From NCBI GenBank assembly GCA_038135065.1, contig JAYPWI010000036.1, positions 1-28,864 on the forward strand: a stretch of 28,864 bases of DNA. Direction: 5' to 3'. Both the position numbers and the translations under genes were made by a program. Positions 8,020-15,582 of this stretch are shown here, piece after piece. How positions within the stretch are numbered: the first letter of the stretch is position 1; the number at the start of each line of letters is the position of its first letter. Under the pieces are notes generated by a model, which was not told where the DNA came from, ran no database searches, and saw nothing but the letters and a program-made list of their open reading frames with translations. This stretch comes from JAYPWI01 sp038135065. GTDB taxonomy: Bacteria; Actinomycetota; Acidimicrobiia; Acidimicrobiales; Poriferisodalaceae.

Positions 8020-8685
8020 TCAAAGGGCATGGGCGCGGAGCTCGTCTGGTCGATGGATGACGAAGCTCTGTCGGCCCGTCTCGAGCCATCCCAGGTCCCG
8101 GGCCATCTTGAGGACCCTGACCACGGCGTCACGACTGACGCCGGCCCACTCGGCGAGCTCCTGCTGAGAGATGGGGGAGCGCAGGTGGATGGCCCCCGAG
8201 GCGTCGGGTGGCAGGTCGTCCATCAGCTCCACTAGGCGGCCGCAGACCCGGTGGACGGCTGTCTCGGTACCGAATTCGAGTTGGCGTTCCGATGTCACCC
8301 GGAGGCGGTGGACGACGGTGCGCAGGGTCGCTGCCCCGACCGATGGTTCGGCATCGATCAGCTCGTTGAACCGCTCACCGGTCAGGTGCAGGGCACGCCC
8401 GTCGGTGAGAAACACGGCGCTGGCCGACCGGGCCGCCCCGTCCACGGCCGCCATCTCGCCCACGATGTCGCCCGGGCCGCGCAGGTCGAGGATGATCTCC
8501 CTGCCCTCAGCCGACAGCTTGGTGAGCTTGACCCGACCTTCGAGGATGACGAGCACCTCTGTACTTGGGTCACCCTCTCGGAAGACGGTCGTGTCGCGCC
8601 GATGGCGGCGCTCGGCCCCAGCTCGGTCGACTGCCCGCCGCCCCTCAGGGGCCAGGCGTTCGAGGAAGGAGGGGTCGCCGCTCAC
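8020..8685 (-). CDS. Crp/Fnr family transcriptional regulator, CRP type
   Basis: The 221-residue protein has an N-terminal cNMP-binding beta-roll and a C-terminal winged HTH. The phosphate-binding cassette keeps E77, R86 and S87 (G-E-M...A-A-R-S), as in cAMP-binding CRP. The HTH (about 172-196) reads SQQELAEWAGVSRDAVVRVL; R185, D186 and R190 align with the R-E-x-x-x-R of E. coli CRP that reads GTGA half sites. There is no N-terminal cysteine cluster, so an oxygen-sensing FNR role is unlikely. Its ATG overlaps the crotonase stop by four bases (ATGA), so the two are translationally coupled, and the selenoprotein follows 51 bases later. A CRP-like operator is seen at 2454-2469. Confidence 0.88.
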   Translation of the reverse strand: MSGDPSFLERLAPEGRRAVDRAGAERRHRRDTTVFREGDPSTEVLVILEGRVKLTKLSAEGREIILDLRGPGDIVGEMAAVDGAARSASAVFLTDGRALHLTGERFNELIDAEPSVGAATLRTVVHRLRVTSERQLEFGTETAVHRVCGRLVELMDDLPPDASGAIHLRSPISQQELAEWAGVSRDAVVRVLKMARDLGWLETGRQSFVIHRPDELRAHAL

Positions 8686-9599
8686 CGGCCGTCGGACCGG
8701 TCGATGTCCACCACCTGTCCCGCATCGTCCCTCACCTCGGGCTCTCGGACCCGAACACGCGGATCACCGAACTTGGCGTCCCGCTCGGCGAAGGCACCCC
8801 GCAGACCCCCTTGGGTGACGGCCTCGAAGTACTCCCTCGTAGCTGGGGCTCGGTGGGCTCGAGCATCGGTCTCGGCGGCGTAACGCTGCAGGGTCCGGGC
8901 TCCCATGAGCTCCATCCCCATGTTGATGACCCGCTTGTTGGAGCTGAGCAGGTCGGGGTCGATGAGGGCCAGGCGGCGGGCCAGGCTCATGACCTCGTCG
9001 TCCAGGAGATCGGCGGGCACGGACTTCATGACCAGGCCGATGTGAGCCGCGTCCTCTCCCGAGATCAGGTCGCCGGACATGGTGAGGCGCTTCGCCCACT
9101 GAGGTCCCACGTGGTACAGCCACATCGAGTTGGGCAGCGATCCGAGGTTGCGGGCCGGTGGGAACCCGATGAGGGCGTCGTCAGCGGCGATGACCATGTC
9201 GCAGAACAGGGCGAGGTCCGTGCCACCGGCCAGGCAGTAGCCATGGAGCTGAGCGATGGTCGGTTTGTGCATGTCCCACAACACCCGCAGTCGGTGGGCG
9301 CTGCGCTCGAGCTGCCACGAGTCGTCGTCGATGGTGGCGGTGCGACGTCGGGGGGTGTCGTCGGTCGGATCGCCCCATCCGTCGAGCCCCTTGAGGTCGT
9401 ACCCCGAGCAGAACGACGGCCCTGCGCCGCGGATCACCACACAGTGGACGCGCTTGTCGTCGTCGGCCTCCCACAGGGCGTGCTCCAACTCCGTGAGCAG
9501 TTGGCGGGACAGGGCGTTGCGGCGCTCGGGGCGGTTGAGGGTGACGACGGCGACCCCGCCGTCGACCTCGTAGGTGATGTTCTCGAACTGTTGTGCCAT
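8682..9599 (-). CDS. enoyl-CoA hydratase/isomerase (crotonase) family protein
   Basis: The 305-residue protein has the crotonase fold with oxyanion-hole segments S65-G-Y-D-L-K-G and A124-G-G-T-D. Aligned by eye to mitochondrial enoyl-CoA hydratase, the position of catalytic Glu144 is Asp (D128) and that of Glu164 is Pro (P148), so it may not be a classical hydratase and could be an isomerase, hydrolase or ring-cleaving member. The start is supported by a GGGAGGG ribosome-binding site, with a TAGGGT -10 box further upstream. The stop overlaps the start of the CRP-type regulator. The context with a regulator and a selenoprotein suggests a regulated acyl-CoA pathway, but the substrate is unknown. 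Confidence 0.85.
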   Translation of the reverse strand: MAQQFENITYEVDGGVAVVTLNRPERRNALSRQLLTELEHALWEADDDKRVHCVVIRGAGPSFCSGYDLKGLDGWGDPTDDTPRRRTATIDDDSWQLERSAHRLRVLWDMHKPTIAQLHGYCLAGGTDLALFCDMVIAADDALIGFPPARNLGSLPNSMWLYHVGPQWAKRLTMSGDLISGEDAAHIGLVMKSVPADLLDDEVMSLARRLALIDPDLLSSNKRVINMGMELMGARTLQRYAAETDARAHRAPATREYFEAVTQGGLRGAFAERDAKFGDPRVRVREPEVRDDAGQVVDIDRSDGR

Positions 9600-9620
9600 C
9601 AGGTCCCTCCCGTCGCCGCG

Positions 9621-9626
9621 ACCCTA
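9621..9626 (-). promoter_or_regulatory. -10 box (TAGGGT) upstream of crotonase
   Basis: TAGGGT on the minus strand lies 21 bases before the crotonase ATG, leaving room for a short leader with the GGGAGGG ribosome-binding site. It suggests that crotonase, regulator and selenoprotein form a transcription unit separate from the upstream amidohydrolase. No clear -35 was seen. Confidence 0.35.
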
Positions 9627-9666
9627 GGGGACGCAGGGTCGACGGTCCGGCGCCGGGGGGCTCGGA

Positions 9667-11364
9667 TCAGCCTCCGTGACGGAGGAGGCGGCCGCTGTAG
9701 GTCTCGGTCTGCTCGTCGTTCTCGATGGTGACCTCGCCATTGACGATGACGTTGCGGTAGCCCCGGGCCCGCTGGACCCGTCGCCATTCACCGCCCGGCA
9801 GGTCATGGACCACTTCCATGGGGAGGGCTTCGATCGTTTCGGGGTCGTAGACGACCACGTCGGCGGGGCCTCCTCGGCGCAGCAGGCCCCGGTCACGGAA
9901 GCCGGCCAACTGGGCCGGTAGCGCGGACAGCCGTCGGTGGGCCTCTTCGTAGGTCACCCACTGGTTGTCGCGCACCTGTTCCGAGAGGGTCTCGGTCGGG
10001 TAGCGACCAGCGGTCAGGAACTTGGTGTGGGCGCCGCCGTCGGACACCCCGAACAGCATGTGGGGGTACTGGACGATCTCCCGGAGGAGCTCGGAATTGC
10101 CCTGGGGCGGCGAGACGAAGAACAGGGTGTCGAGCCCGTCGGCCACTGCGATGTCGAGCATGGCGTCCACTGGGTGCTTGCCGGTCAGCTCAGCGACCTG
10201 GCCGACCGACATCTCCCGGTACTGCTCGGTGCCGTCGGTGCGGGGTGACAGCACGGTGACCGCCTCGATGGGGGCCGTTGCCGTGCTGGGCATGTTGGTC
10301 CGCAGGCCTTCTCGCCGCTCGGGGTCGGCAAACTTGGCCAGGCGTTCCGCCTTGTCGCCCATACAGGCGTTCATCCAGTCCTCGGAGTCGTCGTAGAGGT
10401 TCCAGTCCTCGAGGGTGAAGGTGAACCCTGCGTCGCTGGTGACGCCTTGGCCGTAGACGGGGATGCCCCGCTCACGGCAGCGCTCCAGCCATTCGATCTG
10501 GCGGCGGTGGATGTGGGGGCGATCCTCGAAGGCCTGCACCACGTTGTGGAGCAGGGGTCGGCCCGAGATGGCGGCGATTTCCTCGAGGTGGGCCAGGTCG
10601 TGCTTGATGTCGTCGGTGGTCAGGGTCATCTGGACCACGCCCTGGTTCCGCTCGGCCAACACCTTGGCGAACACCCTGGCTGTCTCGTCGTTCATCATGT
10701 CGGTCGGCATGGGGGTGCCGTCCCAGTCGCGCTGCACGGCGGCCGGGCCCGTCGGGGGCAGTCGCTGCGCTGACCAGCCGCACCCGCCGGCGTCCATCGA
10801 CTCATGCAGCATCTTGGCCAGCAGGGCGTGTTCGTCGTCGGTGGGCATCCGACCCGCCTTGGCGTCGTCGATCCCGAGCACCGACAGCAGCATTGGGCCG
10901 ATCGGCACGTAGGGGAGGATGTTCATGGCCTTGGGGGTGCGATCCAGGCTGTCCAGGTACTCGGGGAAGCTGATCCAGTCCCACGGCATGCCCTGGCGCA
11001 TCGACTCGTAGGGAATCGCCTCCACTCGGGTCATCGACCGCATGGCGTACTCGCGCATGTCGGGCTCGACCGGCGCGAACCCGAACCCGCAATTGCCGAT
11101 GGCCACTGAGGTGATGCCGTGCCAGCCCGACAGGGTGCAGTAAGGATCCCAGAACACCTGGGCGTCGTAATGGGTGTGCAGGTCGACGAAGCCCGGTGCG
11201 ACATGGAGGCCCGAGGCGTCGATGACCCGCTCGGCATCACGGTGGTCGAGCCGGCCCATCTCGACGATGCGACCGTCGACGATTCCCACGTCCCCACGGA
11301 TGCGGGGTGCACCCGTTCCGTCGAAGATGAACCCGTCCTTGATCACCAATTCGTAGCCGCTCAC
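9667..11364 (-). CDS. amidohydrolase, N-acyl-D-amino-acid deacylase-like
   Basis: The 565-residue protein is a metal-dependent amidohydrolase of the D-aminoacylase group. Metal ligands H63-T-H65 follow APGFVDL, and the characteristic N91-C92-G-F-G segment supplies the Cys seen as a zinc ligand in D-aminoacylase. A D-G-G-A-H-T motif near residue 457 matches the late-barrel catalytic Asp region, and the C-terminal GGPADVVVYDPE is the usual beta-sandwich closing segment. The expected reaction is hydrolysis of an N-acyl or cyclic amide bond in the cytoplasm; many actinobacterial relatives lack a known substrate. A GGGAGGG ribosome-binding site precedes the ATG at 11364. It lies 67 bases upstream of the crotonase on the same strand. 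Confidence 0.88.
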   Translation of the reverse strand: MSGYELVIKDGFIFDGTGAPRIRGDVGIVDGRIVEMGRLDHRDAERVIDASGLHVAPGFVDLHTHYDAQVFWDPYCTLSGWHGITSVAIGNCGFGFAPVEPDMREYAMRSMTRVEAIPYESMRQGMPWDWISFPEYLDSLDRTPKAMNILPYVPIGPMLLSVLGIDDAKAGRMPTDDEHALLAKMLHESMDAGGCGWSAQRLPPTGPAAVQRDWDGTPMPTDMMNDETARVFAKVLAERNQGVVQMTLTTDDIKHDLAHLEEIAAISGRPLLHNVVQAFEDRPHIHRRQIEWLERCRERGIPVYGQGVTSDAGFTFTLEDWNLYDDSEDWMNACMGDKAERLAKFADPERREGLRTNMPSTATAPIEAVTVLSPRTDGTEQYREMSVGQVAELTGKHPVDAMLDIAVADGLDTLFFVSPPQGNSELLREIVQYPHMLFGVSDGGAHTKFLTAGRYPTETLSEQVRDNQWVTYEEAHRRLSALPAQLAGFRDRGLLRRGGPADVVVYDPETIEALPMEVVHDLPGGEWRRVQRARGYRNVIVNGEVTIENDEQTETYSGRLLRHGG

Positions 11365-11389
11365 CGCGATCCCTCCCGTCAGTGCTCAG

Positions 11390-11395
11390 AGGCTA
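11390..11395 (-). promoter_or_regulatory. -10 box (TAGCCT) upstream of D-aminoacylase-like gene
   Basis: TAGCCT on the minus strand lies 25 bases before the ATG at 11364, in the 68-base gap after the flavoprotein gene. It fits the TAnnnT pattern used elsewhere in the window. No clear -35 was seen. Confidence 0.3.
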
Positions 11396-11432
11396 GGTCG
11401 TGGGAAACGTGGCCGCTGAGCAGTCGCGGAAC

Positions 11433-12665
11433 TCAGAAGGCGGCGCGTTCGATGCCCAGCGCGTAGCGGCCGACCTGGTGGGTGATCCGATCCTCGTGGA
11501 CGTTGATGTGGAGGGGCATGGCATCGAAGTCACGGCGCCGCCGATCGAAGGTGCCGCCCTCCCGCAGGGCCGTCCCGCCCTGGATGCGGCGAAGAAGATC
11601 CATGGCTTCGACCAGCTGGTTCACGGCCATCGACACGACCGCTTGCTGGCGGAAGTAGTCGGCTTCGGTCGGCACCACGCCAGCGTCGATGCGGTCGTCG
11701 ACGTCACGGCACGCAGTTTCCACCGCCGCCCGGGCCGCCATGGTGAGGGAGATGGCCTTCCCCAGACCCAGCTGCACGGCGGGTCGCTCGACCATCTTGC
11801 CGCCCATCAGAACCCGCCGGTGGCGCACCGCAGCAGCGGCCTCACTGAGCGCAGTCCGGACGACGCCGACAGCCATCCAGCCCAGCCACAGGTCCGAGAG
11901 GCCCACCCACTCCTCTCGGTAACGGTGATCGATGACGGGCACGGTGCGCAGCGACTCGGCCCGGTTGGCGCCGAACCACGACACGCAGCGATCGAGGGGC
12001 ACCCGCACCCCCGAGTAGTGCACGTCGTCGGTGGCCGAGGCTCGGAGTCCTGATCCGTCCCACGTCGGGTCGATCTTCACCCCATCGAGGTCCGTCCGAA
12101 CGATGGTGAACCGGAGGTCCATTGGTCGCACCAGCTCGCCGTCGTCGTCGACCACGGCGAAGACCACCCCGCAGTAGTCGGCGTAGCGGCTGCCCGTCGC
12201 CCAGGTGGCGGTGCCGTCGAGCACGGCCTCGTCGCCGTCGAGCCGACCGTGGACCCCACTGCCCGCACCGGCCGGGAACGACACCCAGGCTCCCGCGTCG
12301 ACGATCTCCCGGAGGAAGTCGGCGTGGTCCGGTCCCAGGCCGCCGACGAAGAGGTGGAACACACACAGGTGGTTCCAGAGGCACCAGGCCGTGCTGGGGC
12401 AGCGGGCGGCCACCGCTTCGAGCTCCCGACCCATGTGGAGCATGGTCTCCTCGGTTCCGCCGAGGGTTCGAGTCGCCGACATGCGCATGAAGTCCGAGCC
12501 CCGGATGGCTTCGACCACCTCGGTGGCCACCGATCTGGACCGGTCAGCCTGCTCTGCTTGGGCGGCCAGGGCTCCCAGGACCGGGGCGATGTGAAGCTTC
12601 GATTCGTCGACCTCGAGGAATTCGAGAATCGGGTCCGTCGATGGGTCGTCGGCCGCTGCGCTCAT
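11433..12665 (-). CDS. acyl-CoA dehydrogenase-like flavoprotein (type 2 C-terminal domain)
   Basis: The 410-residue protein has the acyl-CoA dehydrogenase fold. The N-terminal helical domain contains RTLGGTEET (about 70), the middle domain contains TWATGSRYADY, and the C-terminal helical domain contains RRIQGGTALREGG with a final RRRRDFDAMPLHINVHED. That C-terminal signature is typical of the type-2 subgroup, which includes flavin-dependent monooxygenases such as DszC and HpaB-like enzymes, so it may use FMNH2 and O2 rather than dehydrogenate an acyl-CoA. Start at the ATG at 12665, six bases after a TACCGT box (probable leaderless mRNA). It heads a five-gene minus-strand run and is divergent from the PNPOx-fold gene, which could be its flavin partner (inference). 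Confidence 0.85.
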   Translation of the reverse strand: MSAAADDPSTDPILEFLEVDESKLHIAPVLGALAAQAEQADRSRSVATEVVEAIRGSDFMRMSATRTLGGTEETMLHMGRELEAVAARCPSTAWCLWNHLCVFHLFVGGLGPDHADFLREIVDAGAWVSFPAGAGSGVHGRLDGDEAVLDGTATWATGSRYADYCGVVFAVVDDDGELVRPMDLRFTIVRTDLDGVKIDPTWDGSGLRASATDDVHYSGVRVPLDRCVSWFGANRAESLRTVPVIDHRYREEWVGLSDLWLGWMAVGVVRTALSEAAAAVRHRRVLMGGKMVERPAVQLGLGKAISLTMAARAAVETACRDVDDRIDAGVVPTEADYFRQQAVVSMAVNQLVEAMDLLRRIQGGTALREGGTFDRRRRDFDAMPLHINVHEDRITHQVGRYALGIERAAF

Positions 12666-12671
12666 CGGACC

Positions 12672-12677
12672 ACGGTA
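12672..12677 (-). promoter_or_regulatory. -10 box (TACCGT), probable leaderless start for flavoprotein
   Basis: TACCGT on the minus strand is followed by six bases and the ATG at 12665. It is the same hexamer and spacing as for the amidohydrolase at 4641. Confidence 0.5.
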
Positions 12678-12705
12678 AACCACGCTGCCCGGTGCCCGGA
12701 CATCT

Positions 12706-12717
12706 GGGAAGATTCCC
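12706..12717. promoter_or_regulatory. short inverted repeat in divergent promoter
   Basis: GGGAA and TTCCC are separated by two bases, between the divergent flavoprotein and PNPOx-fold genes and about 20 bases before the latter's start. It is a possible operator, but short enough to be chance. Confidence 0.25.
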
Positions 12718-12737
12718 GCACGGTTCCGGGAGGCCAC

Positions 12738-13385
12738 ATGGGAGAACTGCAATCGAACGACACGACCGTGCGGCGGATGCCCGAACGGGGTCATTACGAC
12801 CGGGCGACCGTGCACGCCATTCTCGACGAAGGGTTGGTCGCCCATGTCGGGGTCATCTCGAACGGGCGGCCCGTGGTCATGCCCATGGTGTACGGGCGGG
12901 ACGGGGACACCCTGTACCTCCACGGTTCCCCGGCCAGTCGGCTCCTACGGTCCGGTAAGAAGGGGCAGGACCTCTGCGTCACAGTGACCCTGGTCGACGG
13001 CCTCGTCCTCGCCCGCTCACCACTGCACCACTCGGCCAACTTCCGCTCTGTAGTCGTGCTGGGCCAGGCCACCGCCGTGGAGGATCTCGACGAGAAGAGC
13101 CGGATTCTGGACCTGATCACCGACCATGTCGTCCCCGGCCGGATGACCGGTGTTCGACCCAACACCGAACAGGAGTTGCGAGCCACCCTGGTCCTGGCCC
13201 TGCCCATCGAGGAAGCCTCGGCAAAGGTCCGGACCGGTCCACCCGTCGACGACGACGAGGATTACGAGGGCCCGCACTGGGCCGGGATCATTCCCCTCGG
13301 CATCGCGGTCGGCGAACCTGTTCCCGACCCGCGTCTCAGTCCCGGCATCGATCCGCCCGCTCATGTCACTGGGTGGGCACGCTGA
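12738..13385 (+). CDS. pyridoxamine 5'-phosphate oxidase-fold, flavin-binding family protein
   Basis: The 215-residue protein has the split-barrel fold of the putative PNPOx/NimA-like group. Visible features are the early VHAILDEGLVAHVGV strand, the GRPVVMPMVYGRDGDTLYLHG core (about residues 42-62) and the HHSANFRSVVVLGQA strand around 95-109. Members bind FMN, F420 or haem and reduce or protect small molecules. The start is fixed by a GGGAGG ribosome-binding site four bases before the ATG; the open frame extends upstream into the divergent gene but lacks support there. It is 63 bases upstream of the epimerase on the same strand and divergent from the acyl-CoA dehydrogenase-like flavoprotein. 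Cofactor and substrate are not determined by the sequence alone. Confidence 0.8.
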   Translation: MGELQSNDTTVRRMPERGHYDRATVHAILDEGLVAHVGVISNGRPVVMPMVYGRDGDTLYLHGSPASRLLRSGKKGQDLCVTVTLVDGLVLARSPLHHSANFRSVVVLGQATAVEDLDEKSRILDLITDHVVPGRMTGVRPNTEQELRATLVLALPIEEASAKVRTGPPVDDDEDYEGPHWAGIIPLGIAVGEPVPDPRLSPGIDPPAHVTGWAR

Positions 13386-13414
13386 TGGCGCTGCCGTAGC
13401 CGAGGTGATGCCAC

Positions 13415-13420
13415 TACGCT
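13415..13420 (+). promoter_or_regulatory. -10 box (TACGCT) upstream of epimerase
   Basis: TACGCT lies 28 bases before the GTG at 13449, giving a short leader that contains the GAGGGGG ribosome-binding site. Confidence 0.4.
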
Positions 13421-13448
13421 CACCGGGCGGTGGGTGAGGGGGTGCATC

Positions 13449-14546
13449 GTGAAGGCATTGGTCATCGGAGGAACGGGACCCACTGGTCCCGGGGTCGTGA
13501 ACGGCCTGCTGGAGCGGGGCTTCGACACTGCCATCCTCCACACGGGCCGCCACGAGGTCGACTCGATCCCCGAGGCGGTGGAGCACATCCACACCAACCC
13601 CTTCCGTATCGACGAGGTCGGCGCTGCACTCGGCGACCGCACCTTCGACGTGGTCTACGCCATGTACGGAAGGCTCCGTGACCTGGCCCCCTTCTTCGTG
13701 GGACGCACGGGCAAGTTCGTGGCTGTCGGGGGCATCCCTGCGTACAAGGGCTGGGCCCGTCCCCACCTGAACTCACCTCCCGGGATGCTCACCCCCATCC
13801 GGGAGACGGCTGATCGAGCGGTGAACGACGAGAACGACAAGGTGGCCAAGATCGTGGCCACCGAGGACATTGTCTTCGATCACCACCCCGATGCGACCCT
13901 GTTCCGATATCCGATCATCTACGGACCCGGCCAGATCATCCCTCGTGAGTGGTGCATCGTCCGACGGATCATCGACGGGCGTCGCAGGTTCATCCTCTCC
14001 GACGGCGGTCTGACCCTTCGGACGGCCGCCTATGGTCCCAATGCCGGACAGGCCCTGGCCCTCGTGGTAGATCACCTCGATGCCGCAGCGGGTAACTCCT
14101 ACAACATCGGTGACGAGCACGTTCTGACCGTCCGCCAGACCCATGAGGTCATCGCGGCCGCGCTCGGTGTCGACATCGAGTTCGTCAACCTGCCGGAGCA
14201 ACTGGCCACTCCGGCCCGACCGTTCAATGCCTCGGCCTACACCTTCCATCAGCACACGGGCCCTGACGCCATGATGACCGACCTCGGCTATCGGGACGTC
14301 GTCCCCGTGGTGGAGGCCATCGGGGCGACGGCCCGCTATCTGGTGGATCATCCCGTGGAGCGAGGCAGTGTGACCGAGATGCGGTTGCAGGATCCGTTCG
14401 ACTACGGGGCCGAGGACGAGTTGATGGACGCCTTCACGGATGCGACGACGGGGGTGAAGGCCCTGGCCGATGCCTACGACCCCGACTACCGCGATCGCTA
14501 TGCACCTGGCTCGGACGATTGGCGCTTGGTCGAGCCCCGTTCCTGA
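13449..14546 (+). CDS. NAD-dependent epimerase/dehydratase family protein
   Basis: The 365-residue protein opens with MKALVIGGTGPTGP, a Rossmann G-x-x-G-x-x-G dinucleotide-binding loop directly at the N-terminus, typical of atypical/extended short-chain dehydrogenases. A further RYPIIYGPGQ segment (about residue 153) matches the extended-SDR substrate region. No clear Y-x-x-x-K catalytic pair was identified by eye, so it may be an atypical SDR or NmrA-like protein. The GTG at 13449 is preferred over the GTG at 13434 because GAGGGGG sits about seven bases before it and the glycine loop starts at the usual position. It ends 12 bases before the convergent LLM gene. Function is unknown beyond NAD(P)-dependent chemistry on a nucleotide-sugar or acyl substrate. 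Confidence 0.8.
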   Translation: MKALVIGGTGPTGPGVVNGLLERGFDTAILHTGRHEVDSIPEAVEHIHTNPFRIDEVGAALGDRTFDVVYAMYGRLRDLAPFFVGRTGKFVAVGGIPAYKGWARPHLNSPPGMLTPIRETADRAVNDENDKVAKIVATEDIVFDHHPDATLFRYPIIYGPGQIIPREWCIVRRIIDGRRRFILSDGGLTLRTAAYGPNAGQALALVVDHLDAAAGNSYNIGDEHVLTVRQTHEVIAAALGVDIEFVNLPEQLATPARPFNASAYTFHQHTGPDAMMTDLGYRDVVPVVEAIGATARYLVDHPVERGSVTEMRLQDPFDYGAEDELMDAFTDATTGVKALADAYDPDYRDRYAPGSDDWRLVEPRS

Positions 14547-14558
14547 GGGATTCGTCGC

Positions 14559-15581
14559 TCAGGGCAGGTGCGGGAGCACGTCTTCGCCGAAGCGCCCGAT
14601 CGTGTCGGCCAGTTCGGCGTCGTCGACACCCCCCATGTCGAACATGAAGAGCTGTCGCTGATGCCCGAACAGTTCGTGGATCTGTCCCACCCGATCGACG
14701 CATTCCTCGGCGCTGCCAGCCACCGCAGGTCCCGACAGCATGACGTCGAGGTCGAAGGGCATCTCGACGCGCCCACCGGTGTTGAACGCGATGAGGCCGT
14801 TGACGAACTCCCAGTAGTGGCGGTACCGGGGGGCGAACCGGTTCAGCATGTCCTGGCGGTCCGTTCCGGCGAAGCTGTGGCAGCAGGCCCCGATGACCAT
14901 CTCGCTCTCTGCCCGACCGGCCGCCACCCACTGTTCGCGGTAGCGGTCGACGATGGGTACGAAGGCCTCCGGGGGCCCGAAGACCGAAGGAAGCATGAGC
15001 CGGCAGCCCAGACGAGCGGCGAGGTCCGCGGAGCCTGTGGAACCCGCACCCACCCACACGGGGATGGGGCCGTTCGGTCGGGGTCGGATCGTGAGGTTCT
15101 CGATGGGTGGCCGACTGGTGCCTGACCAGGTCACGGATTCCTCGTGCAAGAGGCGGAGCAGTAACTCGAGCCGCTCGTCGAACAGGGGGCGGGCGTCGCG
15201 GACGTCGAGCCCGAAGGCGGGGAAGGTGCGGGCGTAGATGTTGCCCCGTCCGGCCACGATCTCGACGCGGCCCCCGCTGAGGGCGTCGAGGGTGGCGTAG
15301 TCCTCGGCGGCCCGGACCGGATCCAGGGTGGGGACCAGGGTCACCGCTGTCGACAGCACGAGGCCGGGCGCCCGCTCACCGATGGCGGCCAAGACCACGG
15401 GCGGGGCACTCAGCATGTAGTCGTTGAAGTGATGCTCGCCGAGGTGTATCGCATCGAAGCCGGCCTCTGCCGCCCACACGGCCTGCTCCACCAACTGGCG
15501 GTGCCGCTCGGCATCGGTTCGGGTTTCCTCGGTGAGGGGGTGGGCGACGTTGTCCCCCAGGGTCATCAGCCCACTCTGCAC
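14559..15581 (-). CDS. LLM class flavin-dependent oxidoreductase
   Basis: The 340-residue protein is a bacterial luciferase-like TIM-barrel monooxygenase. The N-terminus SGLMTLGDN, EAGFDAIHLGEHHF (about 40-53), LSTAVTLVPTLDPVRAAEDYATLDALSGGRVEIVAGRGN (about 76-114) and PIPVWVGAGS are characteristic. These enzymes use FMNH2 or F420 to oxidise small organic molecules. The GTG start lies one base after the stop of the upstream LLM gene, so it is almost certainly translated from the same mRNA by coupling; no strong ribosome-binding site is seen. The paired LLM genes may act on the same pathway. Substrate cannot be read from the sequence. Confidence 0.88.
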   Translation of the reverse strand: MQSGLMTLGDNVAHPLTEETRTDAERHRQLVEQAVWAAEAGFDAIHLGEHHFNDYMLSAPPVVLAAIGERAPGLVLSTAVTLVPTLDPVRAAEDYATLDALSGGRVEIVAGRGNIYARTFPAFGLDVRDARPLFDERLELLLRLLHEESVTWSGTSRPPIENLTIRPRPNGPIPVWVGAGSTGSADLAARLGCRLMLPSVFGPPEAFVPIVDRYREQWVAAGRAESEMVIGACCHSFAGTDRQDMLNRFAPRYRHYWEFVNGLIAFNTGGRVEMPFDLDVMLSGPAVAGSAEECVDRVGQIHELFGHQRQLFMFDMGGVDDAELADTIGRFGEDVLPHLP

Positions 15582-15582
15582 G

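Noticed and set aside
7252..8235. 327-residue plus-strand open frame
   Set aside because: It is antisense to the selenoprotein and regulator genes, with repetitive Gly/Val composition and no recognisable motif.
8565..9731. 388-residue plus-strand open frame
   Set aside because: It is antisense to the crotonase gene and shows no domain.
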